From the NCBI GenBank assembly GCA_022264855.1, contig JABYQU010000004.1, positions 1,116,001 through 1,180,000 on the forward strand: a stretch of 64,000 nt of DNA, written 5' to 3'. Origin of the DNA: Lenzites betulinus (lineage: Eukaryota; Basidiomycota; Agaricomycetes; Polyporales; Polyporaceae). Under the pieces are notes generated by a model. The model searched no databases, had not been told where the DNA came from, and worked only from the letters and a program-made list of their open reading frames with translations. Below are positions 49,636 to 63,481 of this stretch, in pieces (the first letter of the stretch is position 1; every line of letters starts with the position of its first letter). The translations under genes were made by a program, and so were the position numbers.

Positions 49636-50500
49636 GTGCGCAGCGAGCCGGCACGTTCAAGCGTTCAGTGATTGGGATCAAGCGGAAGAATGGTCTCGCA
49701 GTTGCTTTCAGTCTGGTCGTCGTCGGAGTGGGCAGTGGCAAGCAACGCTTGACCCGCCCAGCACCGCCAAAAGACTCAACGATTATGATCTCCGCGCTCT
49801 TCTCAGTTTGCACGCACAAGCCTGCCGCACACCCGCATACATCCATCCCTCTGCCTCGCCCTCGCTCGCAAAAGCAAGCCAAAAGGGACAAGAGCGGCCG
49901 TCGTCGTCGCTCTCTACCTCCCGAATCGGCTCGGGCACAGCCAAAAAGGCACAGCAGCTCGAGAGCCCGAGGCGTCTCCTTATCGATTTCATTCTGCACA
50001 GTACACTCGGCCGGCCCCTGTAGCCGTTGCCTTCCATAGACTCTCCGATGGGGTCTCCGTCGGCCAGCAGCGCGTGGACGACCAGCGTTAGCTGCGGCAC
50101 AAATACGGGCTGAGAAATCGAAGCATCCCCCTCGCCATGGAACGATTCCGAAACAACCTATTCAAGTCGTAGTAGGCTATATCCATATCCATATCGATTT
50201 TTTTCGTCGTAATCTATAGTTAAGAAGTCGTCGTAGCAAGTGGTCCGTGCGCACCGATATATCTTGGGCGGAAAATAGCGACTTGCTCAAAGGCTATCAC
50301 CAGCTCGCAAGTACTCCTACAGCACGAGACGGAAAAGTGATGCAATACATTCATACAGAGATGTCGAGTTCGTGAAGTAATGACAATGATGAGATCACGA
50401 ATAAGTTACGATGTAGTATCATGTACGCTTTCCCACAAGCCCTGCCATGTGCCTGCTATATCATACAGCGTCCACGGTGGACAATTCGAATGGTTCGCGT
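49636..50500. other. Intergenic region, TEL1 3' end / STE20 promoter
   Basis: About 865 bp. The first 400 bp upstream of the STE20 start are pyrimidine-rich on the minus strand and probably leader or promoter. A small ATATCC repeat with a poly-T tract lies at 50178-50206. No gene seen. Confidence 0.45.
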
Positions 50501-53500
50501 TCACCAATGCGGGGCCCAACCTACGACGCGTATAAGCCATCACCCACGCACTCCCCGCGCCCATCGCGCGACAAAACAAAAGCGGACTGACCGATGTACA
50601 TGAGCGCGAGATTGGCGGGATCGCTCGCCTCCGTGATCAGCTCGTTCACGGTATACTCCACGCTGAGCGCCTTGTCTAGCTTGCGCGCGACGGCGGACAA
50701 CGCGCGGTCTGCGGCCTCGTCTGCTGCGCCGCTCGCCATATCGATCCCGATTGCGAACCGGAAGGCAGCGCCGGTGAGCTGCGCAGTCTCGTCGGGGACG
50801 CTCGCCTGCACGCGCTTGATCTTCAGCTCGCTCGCCGTCCTGCGGGAGGCGCAAAGGTCAATAGTGCGCACAGCCGCGGGGCAGTAAATAGACGTAACTT
50901 ACCAGGAGTGGAGCGGGTCGTATTTGAAGACCTCAAGGACGGTGAGGATGATTTCCGAGCCGGCGCGCAGGACCCGCAAGGTCTCTTCGGCACACCGCTG
51001 GAACACGCCCTGTGTTCCGGAGATGCCCAGGCCGTCGACCATGTCCGCGGTGAGCCGGAACGGCACGCGCTCGGGTTGTGGCAGCAGTTTCCCCTACAAA
51101 CGGAATTCGTCAGTTGAACATGGTGCGGTGCGCTGCACTGTCGTACCTGTTCGAACGCGATTCCGAGATCGATATGGACGACCTCGCCCGTCTTATTGTC
51201 GATGAGGATGTTCGAGAGATGCCGGTCGCCAACGCCCAAGATGTGTCCCACGATCGAGTTCGTCGCGACACTGCGTGCATAGTGCAGCCGCATCGTGTAC
51301 CATGACATCGGCGTCTTGTGCTTCTCCGTGAAGTAGTGCCGCATGACCGGCTTGTAGTGTTCGCGCACTTGGTGGAATCGTTGCATGACGGCCTCCGGCT
51401 TCTTCCGCCACTCTCCTTGCTGGCTGCCAGGTACGAACTTCATGATGTACTCGTGTTTCCAGTCCTGAGGGTGGTACCTGGTGGAACGGGTTAGACCCAG
51501 CATACATCGAAACTGGGCACAGATACCTGGTGTGAGCAGGTTTCACCCAAGCGCCCAACGGTATTGTGTTCTCGACGAACTCGAGTACTCCAGCCTGCGG
51601 GGCGAGAGGGATGACCTTGTAGCCGCGTACGCTGAGCTTGCGCCTTTTGGTTTCTCGATCGCGACGAAGAACGACATTAACGAGGTCGAAGACTTGTTCC
51701 ATGACTGCGTCTTGCCGGAGATCGTCGTTGCCTTCTCCCTTGTACTACAACGTATAACCTCAGCCACGCGTGCAGTATACTTGTCAATAAGGTACTTACC
51801 AGCTGCTTGTACATGATGCCATCGTTTCCTGTGCACCTGATGATCTTGGGCAGGTTCATTCCTCCTGCGGTGGTATACCGAGTATCATACGCATGTATCC
51901 ACACACAATCCTCGTACCGTGTTGTTGGATCAATAGGTGTATGTGCCGTGATGACAGGTACCTTGATGTCCTTGATCTGTCGAATAAGTAACGCCTCAGG
52001 AACGGGATGGTTCCTTGCGTTCTTGTTGGCTTTCGCGATGTAGGCCTTGATTGGATGTTTGGCCCATTGAAGTGACGCGTCGCAGACCAGTTCAACGTCC
52101 TTGATGCGTTCTGCCGACTGTGGGTCCGACCGTAGTTTGTCGAAGATATCCGTTGCAGCGATGGCGCGTTCCATCTGGGATGGTGGCTGCGACGCATGAC
52201 GGCCCGATTGTCGTCTGGACGCTGAGGATGTCTGAGAGGAAGCGCGGTCGACTTTGAGACAGTACAAGGGGAATAGACTATGAAACGGGTGCTCGCGACA
52301 CATGCGCAGGATGACATTTTGCAGGATGGCTTGGTTGGGTGAGGGTGCGCTGGTCTCGGCGTTCCACAAGCGTGCTGTGAGTTGATGGGAGAGGAATACA
52401 AACTTCCGTGAAGGAACGCGGTCCAGGGCGTCCTCAAAACGCAGCGCCGCATCGTCACTGTCAAAGTTGGCAAGCCAAAGGGAGCACAGTCGGATAGGCG
52501 AATCATCGTCGAAGGCATCAGACGAAGAGAGACAACGCGAGTACATCTCGATCGCCAGAGAGAGAAACGACGTGCGTTGCCCAAGATGTTCCCGCGCGCG
52601 CTCCTGGTCCTGCTTCAATAATACGTCGGCTTGAGTTTGCTGCCTCAAGAGCGACGCAAAGTCTGGGCTCGTATTCGGGACCCTCGTCATCTCGATGGCT
52701 CGACGTTTCATCTCCTCCTTCTTGCGGTCGATATACAGTTTCCAACGAAGAGCATCTGGCGACTGCGAGATAGCATGGTACTGGCGCTCAGCAAAGATAG
52801 CGTACTGGTGGAAGATTGAGGCCGAAGGGTGGTTCCTCTCAGCCGCGGTCTGCACGTCCGCCGCTAATACGATGTCCACCGCCGGCGCGAAACAGTCCGT
52901 TACAATCTGGGATGGTTTCTTCATCGATGCCTCCGCAGACCACGTGCCCTATAACAGGAATCAGAAAGGCGTGGCAGAACGGCATCATTGTGGCTCACCA
53001 ATTGTGCCAAGAGGCTCGCGCGTTGCAGATTAGAAGAGACGTCGTCGATGACCATAGCTCCTTCGGGTGATGTGACCAATGTACCGAGAGACTTGATCGC
53101 AAGCTTGGGTTCCTGAATGAGCCATAGGACATTGGAAAATTCTCGAGCTACCGCGGAGGATGGCTGTCGCTCAAGATGTTGTGCTCGGGTGACGGAGTTG
53201 AGCGCTACCTGCGACTCATTAGCATCTCTTGCTCTCTCGGAGAGACACAACAAGCAGGCACGCTCCAAATCCAAGAGGGAGGCACAGAATGGGGAAACGA
53301 GGTCGCCAATCTGGTCGCGCTGCGCCTTTTGTCGCAGCGATCGAATGAGGGATATGCGTGTGGTTAGGATAGCTTCAATGTTCTTGAACCTAGATAGGTC
53401 TTAGATTTGTTGTTTACAACAGTACAGAGAGAACTCACTCGAATTCGGGATCTAGACGAGCAAACACACGCCATCGTTCACCGTTGACGTTGCCAGCTTG

Positions 53501-56500
53501 CAAATCCCGCTGAGAGTCCTCGCTTCTCCATTGTCGGATTTGGCTGAGGCACATCAAGTTCTGCACAACTTGACGAATCTCGGTGAAGTTCTCGCTGCCC
53601 AAGTCACGTATTCGTTGCATCTCATGGGTGAGAGCTCGTCGGGTGACAGCATCCACAACATGTGCGTTTCTTTCCCGGAATACCGCGCGCATAGCAAGAT
53701 AGAGTGTCGCACCGGAATGGTTAGCCGCTAGGGTTTCCGGCAAGTCCCAGGTTTCCGCGCGCCATGCCAGATCGTAAGCGATATTATTCGTGCCCAGGGT
53801 GTTATTTGAGTCGGAAAAATGCTGAAGAGTGTTCATAGCCAGGTGGTTGAAACCGAACGAGTACAGGGATTCCACGATGCCTTCGGTATCTGCGGTGCTC
53901 GCCTGGCCTGATTCGAGGACTGCCCCGTGGTAGCGAAACGCCTTATCCCATTGTTTCTCATGTCGGAGGCGTTTCACAAAGAGATTTCGTAGATCATCCG
54001 TCTGAATCCCGTAGAAGCCGTCTGGCTCGTCGATGTGGCTGTAGATCCCGAAGAGAATGTCTTCCGTAGAGATGTTTCGTGTAGTGGCTTCGGAGGCTGC
54101 AGGGTGTTCTTGGGCAAGCTCGAGGAAGAGAAGAGCGGTAGTGTAAGCACCACATTGGATCGCACAGCGTGCCAGAAGCGTGAAGTCGATCAACAACCAC
54201 TTATCATGGGCAAGTGCATCTCTAGGCTCCCGCGATGGCTGGAATGAGCGAAGGTGAAGGACGACGCTGATAATAGCACGAAAGCAGAATGCCTGGGCGT
54301 CCTCGTACTCCAGGACAAGAGACAAGTAGTTGGAGAGTACTGTTCTCAGAGATGTCGGAGAGGAAGAGGCGGAGTCGTCAAACTCGATTTGTAACAGGGT
54401 GTGGACGAGGACAGGGAGAACTTCTTCAGCGAACGCCGGGTCGGATTGTAGCAAGGGGGTCAAGGGAGAGAAGAAAGGATCGCGAGCGCCCAGTGCCTCG
54501 CATACCAGAGAAGCGGTACGAGTGATCCAGTTCGGGAACTCCGACGCCAGGTGCAGCATATCCTCGCCAGCCAGGACGACCGACAGATCCGGTGCTAGAG
54601 GTGCGCATTGTGGTCCTCGGAATGTGAGCATATACTCTAACTCTCGTCGAGCGTCACTTGGAAGGCTGGCGTCGACAAAGTTTTCCGAGGAGGAGACCGA
54701 CATCACTCCACGTAAAGTCGTATACACAACGTGAACCTGTGGCGCGGCGGATGTGTCCAACATCTCTAACAGGGAAAGGATAGTAGCAGACCGCGCCAGG
54801 TCCAGTTCGGCACGAGGAGCTATTTCCTTGCCTCGGCCCGCTACGGCCTTCCGGTGGCGACTGCAGACCGTGTCCGAGGCGAATTTCTCGCCACCAAGGC
54901 TATCGATCACGCCATGGTGAAGGACGAGGAGCGACGTGAACGCGTCGATGTCGCTGTCGAGGAGGTGCTCGCGAGGGGGAATGCATGCCTTCAGCCGCCA
55001 GAAATCCGAGCTCCCGAACGGGTGCTTGGCGTTGGTTTCGTGGTCTCGTGATGTGACGTCGTAGAGCTTTCTGACCAAGCGAAACTTGCTTGACGAGATT
55101 CCGTGGTCGTTGAGGGCCAAGTTCAGTTCTCGGATCTGCAAGTCATCGCAAGCGGAACGCAAAGAGGGTGGGACCTCTCGAGGCCACGCTGCGAGTGCCC
55201 GGACGACCTGTCTTCTCATGGCCTTGCTTTTGCGGAGAAGCTCCGCTTGAGCTTCAACCCACGCCATGAGCTCATTGCCCAGCTCCGCAAGATACGGGGT
55301 ACCAGTAGTCTCGAGGAACTCGTGGGCCAGCGTGCTGGTGCGGATGAGAACGTCGGTCAAGCGATGGTCCGTCTTCGGTACGTAGGTCTTGTAGAGCTCC
55401 AAAGCCCACTCGAGAATGGACTGAGCACCACGGACCAGGTCGGACTGAGCGAACATGGCAGTAGTTCTCCTCATCAGCACACGCAAGAGGCTGGTATCTC
55501 GAAACTGTGTATGGTGGCAGGATATCCAGAGGCACAAAGCATTGAGCAGTCTGTACTGTTCGTTCACCAGAGGAGATCGTTCGAGGTCGGCAAAGAGGTG
55601 ATGGAGAACGTGATAAGTGATGGAAGGCGAGTCCGCATCCTTGATCTGACTGCAATACCAGGAGAGGGAATGGAGAATGATGGGGGTCCCGTAACATGGA
55701 AGGTTGGGCGTATACGCATCGAAGTTGTCGAGCTTGCGGTATTTGGTGATCAGTTGGAAGGTTTCTACAACATCATCGGCACCTCTCTGTCGGAGAGCAG
55801 CTACGATGGGGCCGTTTCCAGAGACGTCGTGGTCCCCGAGGGTCTTCAAGATGGCCACGACGATGTGATCGACGTTCCGCTCGAAGAGCTCGCGAAATTG
55901 CTCCCGTTTGGCAAACCTCGTCTTCGACCTGAGCACGTTCTCGAGGTCGGCCTCTGGGTCAACGGTATTTGAGTGACAATCGAGCCAAAACGTAGTCTGG
56001 TGGGCGATAAGCTCAGCAAAGCAATCCCGGATACCTTGTTCTTCAGTCCTCTGAATAGCTTGACAGTGGCGGGCGAAGAGTTCCTTTCCGGTGTCCACCT
56101 CATCAGCTGATCCGGCGGCCAGGAGGTTGGTAGAGGTGAACGCATGGAATGTAGCCTCTGCGCATTCTCGACGGTCCCGGTATCCCAATAGCTCAGGGGG
56201 GAACCGGAAGACATCAAGATTAGAGAGCCGCATAGAATACGCGAACTGAGATGCGTAGCTGTTGAATAGATCGGCGAACCGCTCTATTCCCATCCGCGTG
56301 GTGACACCTTCGAGTACCGCCTTGAGGTGACGGCGGTAGGTATCGTTGTAGAGGGACACCTCGAGTAAGTGCCAGTACGCCCCGCGCCTAGCGGATGCCT
56401 CGGAGGTGACCATGTTCCCGAGACAGATGAACCGGGTGATCATGTGTTCAAAGCTGGAAGTACGCCTTGGTGAGTACGGGTTAACACGGAAGCCCACTGG

Positions 56501-59500
56501 ATGCTCACTTCGCTTGATTAGAGGAAAGCTTGGAACGGATTTCATGATAGACAGTCATCAATTCACGTCCAGCGAGACGACCGACGTTGAAGAGGCGTGG
56601 GCTCGTGGCAGCGATCCGGAATCGAATTCTGATATCATCATCGTCTGCAAGATCAGGCAAGACGGCAGCAGGAAGGTCCTCGGCGAAGGGAACCTTCTTA
56701 TCCGCGCCCGGCATCAACCACACTTCTTGCGTAGGGTCAAGCGCTAGATACTTGTCGAGGAAACGGACGATGGAGTCCCGAACGCGCCAAGATCGCCGAC
56801 CCTTGCTCCTCAGAAGGGTTATACATTGGGTGCAATAGCCCCGAGCTTCCTTGCGCATGGGCTCGGCCTCTTGCGTTGACCTGCACCAGAATTGGGACGT
56901 CGCCTCGAGCATCTGAACGATAAGAAGCTGTGCCGGTTCGTTGTTCCGGTACGTATATGTGCCGCAAAGTTCGTCAACCTGGTCCAGTAGATCTCTGAAG
57001 TTCGAACGGCTGAGGTGCAACCGTCGATGGAGAATGTGTTCCAAGCACGCGGGAGCAAGTACGAGGAACTGGGGCGGTTGGCAGTTCAGCAGAAGCTTCA
57101 GAAGATCCTCGTCATGCGTAGGTTCGCCGGACGAGGATTGTAGGATGGGGATGGTAGCAAGCGCCGTTACGCAGGACTGCACTATGTGGTTGTGGTGGGT
57201 GGCGATAGCGGCAGACTTTTGCGTAGCTTCCGCCGACATTGAAGTGTCCAACGCAGGGGCAAAATCATCGTGGTCTTCTCCTTGATGACGCGAATCTAAG
57301 GATCCCGCCCGTTGAGCGACCATGCGAAGTACCTCTCGTAGGTGTTTGAGGAGGCCAGCGAAGGCATCCTGGACCTGAATTGAGATGAGATAAGGCGATG
57401 AAAAACAACGTGGGCGGACTAGCAGATGGCACTTACATCGGCACTACGAAACATGCATCGTTGTAAAGCATACCGGAGCGCCCTGTTGGCATGGTCTGTA
57501 CGAGTTGCAGACAGTAACTTCTCCAATACCTGGGCCCGGATTCCTGTCCTCTCACCGGGAGGCACTAGGGCCTCCCAACCGCCTTCCCCAGTCTCGTCAG
57601 ATTCGGGATCATCGGCGAGAATCAGGGGGTCGAGAAAACCGAGAAGCAGACGCCTCTCTTGCGCTTCCCACCGTGGATTGACGAGGGCCGGGGCGACGAC
57701 CCCGATTAGTTTGCATGCGGCCTGTACGGTACGACGGTTGGACTGTGTACCGTTCATGACAAGAGAAGCTTCGAAGAACAGGGCCGAGATGGCAAAATCC
57801 AAGGATGAACGAAGGGTCTCCACCGTGGGTTTGCTGTGGGTCTCCTCTCCAGGCGACAGTAAATTGAACATCGCTTCGAGGGACTTGAGAAAAAACGCCG
57901 ACAATCGTCGCTCGCGCCCTCGGGGCGGAGCTAAGTCTGCGGTATCTACCTCCTCTAAAAACGGCCCACTAGAACGCCCCTCACCAGGGGTGGAACGCGC
58001 GGCGGAGGCAGTGTCAACAGAGGTAGATGTGGGTCGGTAGGGGGGAAGGCGTGCGTGCAGCTGAAAGTCCCGGATGACATTTGTCCGCGTTTCCTCCACC
58101 ATCGCGTCAACAACCGGGGAGGGAGGGAGCATGATCTCGCAGCGCAGATCAACTCGCCGCGAGCATCCTGTGATCGCCTCTAGGAGGGAGTGTATGTGGG
58201 CGACAGTGGACATCGGCATGGCCAGTCTGCGTGCTCCGTCTATGCGCCAGGCTTCCATAAGCCAGGATAGGACCTTCTCCTCCATCTGCATCCGGTACAG
58301 GCGAACATCCTGATTCGCGAACCGAAGACATGACGCCATGAAGCCGCAGACAGAGTCATAAGGGTACGCAGGTCCCTGCACATCCAAGTCCTTGGCGAAC
58401 GACTCCACCTCTCCGAGTACCCTCTGGGATGAAAGCAATCGCTTTGAGTGAAATAGCAACATGTGCGCAGCATGACACGCGGCACGGGACACCGCAGGAA
58501 CGTTGGCACGACGCATGGCGTGTGTCCATACCGGGTCCCAAAGGATAGCCGAGGAAGACTGAGAGTCAAGAGAGGATGCTGGAGCGCGTGAGCATTCGGC
58601 GTGGGCAATGGCAGCAAGACACAGGAACGTCCAAGATTGAACGTCAGCATCTTCGAAAGCAACGAGGGCGGTGAGGGAGGCGATAATGTCATTCCGGAGC
58701 TCCATGTGAAGGACGTGCCAGTGCGTCTCAGCGAAGAAAAGGAGGACCTGTAGATGGTGGACTTTCGTATCTCGAGGACACCGAGTTCGGAGCGATTGTA
58801 GCAGGACGGACACAGGGTTCTCCAATTTGATCCTTTTCCGGCCGACCGTAGTGGTTGTGTAGGTGGTTTCGGTGTGGAGATAAAGCTGAGGCGCCATTTA
58901 GTATACGCATGTACGGATAGTATTCAGCTTTCTCACCCTTTCCGCACAGTCGGCCTGCAATTGCAAGGTTGCCCAGGCCAGAGCGCGTGTCCTATCGAGT
59001 CCCCAGCCGTACTGGAAGGTCGCGGAGCTGAAGGCTCTTCGTGCGCACAACGAGTCGCAATGGGCTCCAATGCGCAACTGCAATGAATCAAGCAGCACAC
59101 CGGATGCATTCCGATTCGCGATGCCCTCCGCCGCTGACCAGAGTGCGGAGAAGGCGCTGATGAGATCAAAGTCCTTTACACGAGTATCCTCCAGGCCCAG
59201 AGGTTCTGCAGCCAGTATTGGGAATAGCAGTCTCAGAACGATGACCACATCATCTGACTTCTCACCATCCTTCGTGCTCCACATCCCTACCAGGGACTGC
59301 CAGGAACTAGCGGCGAATGCGAGAACCGGCAAGCGACAGTTGATTGCATAGTGTCCGAGGGCGGCGGAGAGGGCAGAGAGGTAGTCTTGGCGTAGAGATG
59401 ACTCCGTTGGGTGTATGTGCAGAAAATACGAGAAGTAGCCGAGTAGCTTGCGGGGGAATGAATAGGGATCTTCGGAGTTGATGAGATCGTCGGAGTTGGT

Positions 59501-60349
59501 GGGATCCTCAGGCATTGCAAGGACGGGAGCGGTAGGTGAGTGTAAGAGGAGGGAAATGATCCGCATGAAAGGGGCCTGCAAGGAAGTTTGATTTTGGACG
59601 GGGTTATAACGCGAGGGGCCCGCACGGGTGCCGGCGCGACTTAATGGGCTATGCTGTCGTGGCCTCTTTAAGGAAGCAGACGCGTCAAGTCTTGTTTGAC
59701 GAAGGGGTGTGCTGCTACCGGCGGAAATTGACTGATCGGGGTCTGACGCCGTGTCCGAATTGCTTCGTGAAGTAGATACTAGGAAGTGGATGTCTTCCGC
59801 CAATTCACGTCGCGGGGGGCGTCCTAGAACGATGTTGAAGCTGAGAGCGAGAAGCGCGTGCCAATCACGATCATGTAGCCCTTGTAGATGGGGTCGCCAC
59901 GTGATTATAGACTCGATTGCGTGGGCGTAGTCGGAAGCAACAGCAGCGACGATTCTGCCATCGTGGGCGATCCCGTCGAACAGATGTGAGAGTAACGACT
60001 TCAGCACGGAAGAGGTCAGTAGCTCCTTGCTGATCTGGGCTAGGAAGCGTATGGTTCCTGCAGTTTCTGTGAGTCTGCCGACAGAACGGTCATGTGTATC
60101 TGCGTCGTTGAGAGCAGATACGGAGCCTAGCTTGGTGATACACTTCGTCAGCTGAGCCCTGTATGCTTGGAAAAGAGCTTGGAAAAGAGCGAGCCAAGCC
60201 TTCGGGTTGTTTCCGAAGCCATGGAGGGTCGAGGGGAGAGAAAAGGTTTGCCTGATGTTCTTCACAGCCTTCTCCCGGACTGTCTCTCTGTCGCTCTGCA
60301 GATCTTTGAGTTCGTCAGCAAGGAGAGTAGCTTTGTCCGTCCTAGACAT
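50501..60349 (-). CDS. TEL1: Tel1/ATM phosphatidylinositol-3-kinase-related protein kinase
   Basis: A 9.8-kb gene with about ten exons and nearly 3,000 residues, usual for Tel1. The start [20 protein letters not shown] opens the N-terminal TAN region. Long helical HEAT-type repeats follow; the large exons at 58897-57420, 57323-56513 and 56460-53437 join in frame (for example CAER|LYLHTE across 51 bp at 58943-58891). The FAT region precedes the kinase. Kinase motifs: [45 protein letters not shown], the catalytic loop [11 protein letters not shown] and [10 protein letters not shown]. The FATC tail is [25 protein letters not shown]-stop, the last exon being tiny. Tel1 is recruited by Mre11-Rad50-Nbs1 to double-strand breaks and telomeres and phosphorylates SQ/TQ sites. 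No breaks were seen. Confidence 0.93.
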
Positions 60350-60935
60350 TAGCCTTCTCCATTTTGTCGAAAGTGAGCCGACATCTTTGTAGTCTAGAGA
60401 CGGACAGCAGTGAAGATACTTGCCTGGAGGGATGATAGAGCGCGGAGCGAGTGTAGCTAGCCCTAGGGAAGATACAAGCTGGCGCCGTAGTACTAGTACT
60501 GCCACTAGTGGGTGTCCTCAATAAAGTGCTCTCTCAAGCAAATATTATCTGGGACGCTCTGGGAGATCTCAGATTCACGCGTTCAATGGGCGCCAAGGTA
60601 TTGACGCGTTATTGATTCTTGTTTGGTCAGCTACATTGAGCGCTTACCATGCTACCGCTGCCTTTCGTGACTGCGGCAGCCACTGGACCACGCCAGGTCT
60701 CCTCCTTTCGCCACTGCAGCTAGTACTTGTCTCTCGTCGCCTCATGCTGATATTACATCCCTTACCACCGAATTTCTGATCAAGAATCATATCTCGCTTC
60801 CAAAATTTGAGTGGCACCGGCCCGCATATACTCTGCCACACTCAGCACTGTCAGCGTCGGTGCGTGCGGACCAGTCATCATTGCACGCTTTGCTCTGAAA
60901 CACCGCCTGGTCATACAGCGTGCTACGAAATCGCC
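60350..60935. other. Divergent promoter region, TEL1 / F-box gene
   Basis: About 590 bp between head-to-head genes. Frames on both strands continue into it from the flanking exons but lack family-like sequence. No strong TATA element. Confidence 0.45.
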
Positions 60936-62645
60936 ATGGAGAACGGCGCTCTCTTCACCACGCGCAAGGCTCTGGAGAATGAGATCGCTACGCACACTCG
61001 GGCAATCATAGACCTCAAAGGCCGTCTAAACACCATGACGACTATTGCCCGCCTGCCGCCTGAGCTCCTCTCGGAAATATTCCTCCAAATCACCAAGGAA
61101 GCTTATGACGATCATCGTGATTGCCACCGTCCCTACTATGGCGCTTCCCGCTTCTACGCATGGGTACGGGTGGCCCATGTTTGTCACAGCTGGCGTTCTG
61201 TCGCTCTCAACACACCTCGACTGTGGGGTTACGTTATTCTCACACGAAGACAGGTCGTCGAGGACGTCCTTGCGCTCTCCAAGAAGGCGCCCTTGCTGGT
61301 TTCCGCGTCCCTCATGAACACTGCAGACGAGCGGGCGCAAATCATGGATAAGATCGCGCAGGAGTCCGCTCGATTGCAAGAACTTCGTCTGTCGGGTCCC
61401 GCGCGGTTTGTACAAGATTTGTGTTCGAAGCTCACAGGTACTGCCAACATCCTCGAGACCCTGGCCCTGTCAGACAACGGCGATCACTTTCACTCCAACG
61501 CCGGCGATACGACTTTATCAGCCGTCTTTCGCCGAGCACGGTTTCAACGCCTGCGCTCATTGGAGATGCGCCGCCTCTTGTTCAATTGGGCAGCCCCTAT
61601 ATTCTCCAGCAGTCTCACGCGTCTTATCCTGTCATGCTCCTCTGGTTCGCAATCCCTGATAGGCTCCTTTGACGAACTGCTCTCCGCCCTACAAACGATG
61701 CATAACCTTGAGTTCCTGGAACTCGAGGACGCCATCCCCCCTCTCCCAGTCGGAGTCACGGCTCTCCCAACGCCTCAATGCACTGTCGCTCTTCCCAAAC
61801 TGCGACGTATCACCCTGATCGGACAGAGCCTTGACTGTGCCAACCTCATTCACCATCTCTCTCTGTCGCCGACGACGCGTACGACTGTCGTAGGTCGTGG
61901 CAATGGTGGTGCCCAGCAGCTCATCAGCGTCGTGGGCGAGCGTGTGGTTCGTGACAAGCCGCTCCTTACTGTGCGCCTTTCCCGGATGTACGGCACGAAA
62001 CTGCAACTTCGAGGTTGGCGCAAAGTAGTCGAACAGGGCGCCCTCGAGCCATGTGTAGAGCTTCAGCTCGATGCGCTAGCGTACCCCTCTCTGGCGAGTC
62101 ACCTTGTTCGAGACAGCAAGATGTTACCGAAAGTACGCAACCTGGAGATCGACTCGCAGTATCACGACTGGCGCTGGAGGGACGTCTTTACCGGCATGCC
62201 AAACCTTCGAACACTGTCTGTTTGCGGTGACGTACGAAACGACTTCGTTGCTGCTCTTTCGGTGACGCGCAAGGGGAAGAAGAATCGACCTCCATCCATG
62301 ATACTCCCGCACCTGCGAGTGGTGAACTTCACTGGGACCCGTATGTGCAATCCGGACTACGACCACGTTCCCGAGTTCCTTGACAAGCTAGAGGATTGGC
62401 TTCTCTTGCGCTGCAATTACAACCTCCCCATCGACAAGCTCCGCTTGACCGACTGCCTCAACTTCTGCGAAGAAGACGCTGCGCGGCTCGACGGGGTTGT
62501 CCCGTACTTGGACTGGGATGGCCTGGAGCAGTACGAGAGCGAGGACGAGGAGGACGAGGACGAGGACGAGGACATGTTCTACGAAGAGGGGTGGGACTAC
62601 GATTACTACGACGACTATTACGGCGATCCTTGGGGCTTTTTCTGA
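60936..62645 (+). CDS. F-box protein with Leu-rich repeats and acidic tail
   Basis: Single exon of 569 codons. MENGALFTTRKALENEIATH starts a short coiled coil; the F-box is IARLPPELLSEIFLQITKEA...VRVAHVCHSWRSVALNTPRLWGYVIL. Leu-rich repeats follow (LQELRLSG, LETLALSD, LRSLEMRRLL, LEFLELEDAI, LRRITLIGQ, VRNLEIDSQ, LRTLSVCGD). The conserved LLRCNYNLPIDKLRLTDC block matches the gene at 31052-32875. The last 40 residues are acidic and aromatic (EDEDEDMFYEEGWDYDYYDD...WGFF), absent from the 31052 gene. It is likely an SCF ubiquitin-ligase substrate receptor; the substrate is unknown. The frame stays open upstream to 60807, but the ATG at 60936 matches the start of the neighbour paralogue. Confidence 0.86.
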   Translation: MENGALFTTRKALENEIATHTRAIIDLKGRLNTMTTIARLPPELLSEIFLQITKEAYDDHRDCHRPYYGASRFYAWVRVAHVCHSWRSVALNTPRLWGYVILTRRQVVEDVLALSKKAPLLVSASLMNTADERAQIMDKIAQESARLQELRLSGPARFVQDLCSKLTGTANILETLALSDNGDHFHSNAGDTTLSAVFRRARFQRLRSLEMRRLLFNWAAPIFSSSLTRLILSCSSGSQSLIGSFDELLSALQTMHNLEFLELEDAIPPLPVGVTALPTPQCTVALPKLRRITLIGQSLDCANLIHHLSLSPTTRTTVVGRGNGGAQQLISVVGERVVRDKPLLTVRLSRMYGTKLQLRGWRKVVEQGALEPCVELQLDALAYPSLASHLVRDSKMLPKVRNLEIDSQYHDWRWRDVFTGMPNLRTLSVCGDVRNDFVAALSVTRKGKKNRPPSMILPHLRVVNFTGTRMCNPDYDHVPEFLDKLEDWLLLRCNYNLPIDKLRLTDCLNFCEEDAARLDGVVPYLDWDGLEQYESEDEEDEDEDEDMFYEEGWDYDYYDDYYGDPWGFF

Positions 62646-63481
62646 AGGTCACGTAGGAAAGGTACGACTCAATTTCGACCATAGCATAACATAACATCAT
62701 GACTGATCGGTATGAACCCCACAGTCGATGAATACGTCGCCGAAACCAGACTTACCGCATGTTGTAGATTACAGACCGCTTGTGCCAGTGATCGGCTTCG
62801 TTACTCTGTATTCTTATTACTCTACCAATGTTGCATACCTTCACGGTTACACGTTACACACTTGTAAAGATCCTGCCCTTCTACTATCCACATAGATTAC
62901 ACTCGCGACATTGCTACATGAACTTGAAGGCTTGAGTACGAGTCGTGGTCGACGTCGACGACAACGCCCATCCCTAGCCAGCGTACATTTTGCGCTTGCC
63001 TGTATCGATAGATCTCTATATAAGTCCCAACACCTTATATACGCGTTCAGGCTTTTATACTGACGCAGTGGCATTTCACGACGTGCATTTCACTGAGACG
63101 TTGAGACAACTCAAGCCCCCTCTAGTAACTTGAAGTCCTTTTCGCGCAAGAGACTAACTTGTTTGGACGTATTTGTCTCGATGCTCATGTTGTGTTCAAT
63201 CTAGATCTAGTGTACTGTACTAGCGCTTCCCCGACCCGAACCTGACGAGCACTTTCACTGGTCGGACTCCCAGTCACCCCTTGCAGTACAGCAGAACCAG
63301 CCGTACACTACTATACAAGCAAAGTCACACCTCTCTTGCGACGGGCATCTGCTCGCATTCACCCTGTGCATATCCCACTGACCTGCAACTACTCCGAGTC
63401 CCGCTATCACATGTAAGCATGTACTGCCCATTATACAATGTTAGCGTGTACGCTCATGTAGAGGCTTCCAGCGACCAGTCG
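62646..63481. other. Intergenic region between tandem F-box genes
   Basis: About 835 bp. A TATATAA at 63017-63023 is the only promoter-like element, though it lies 460 bp ahead of the next ATG. AACATAACATAACATCA repeats follow the first gene's stop at about 62685. Confidence 0.4.
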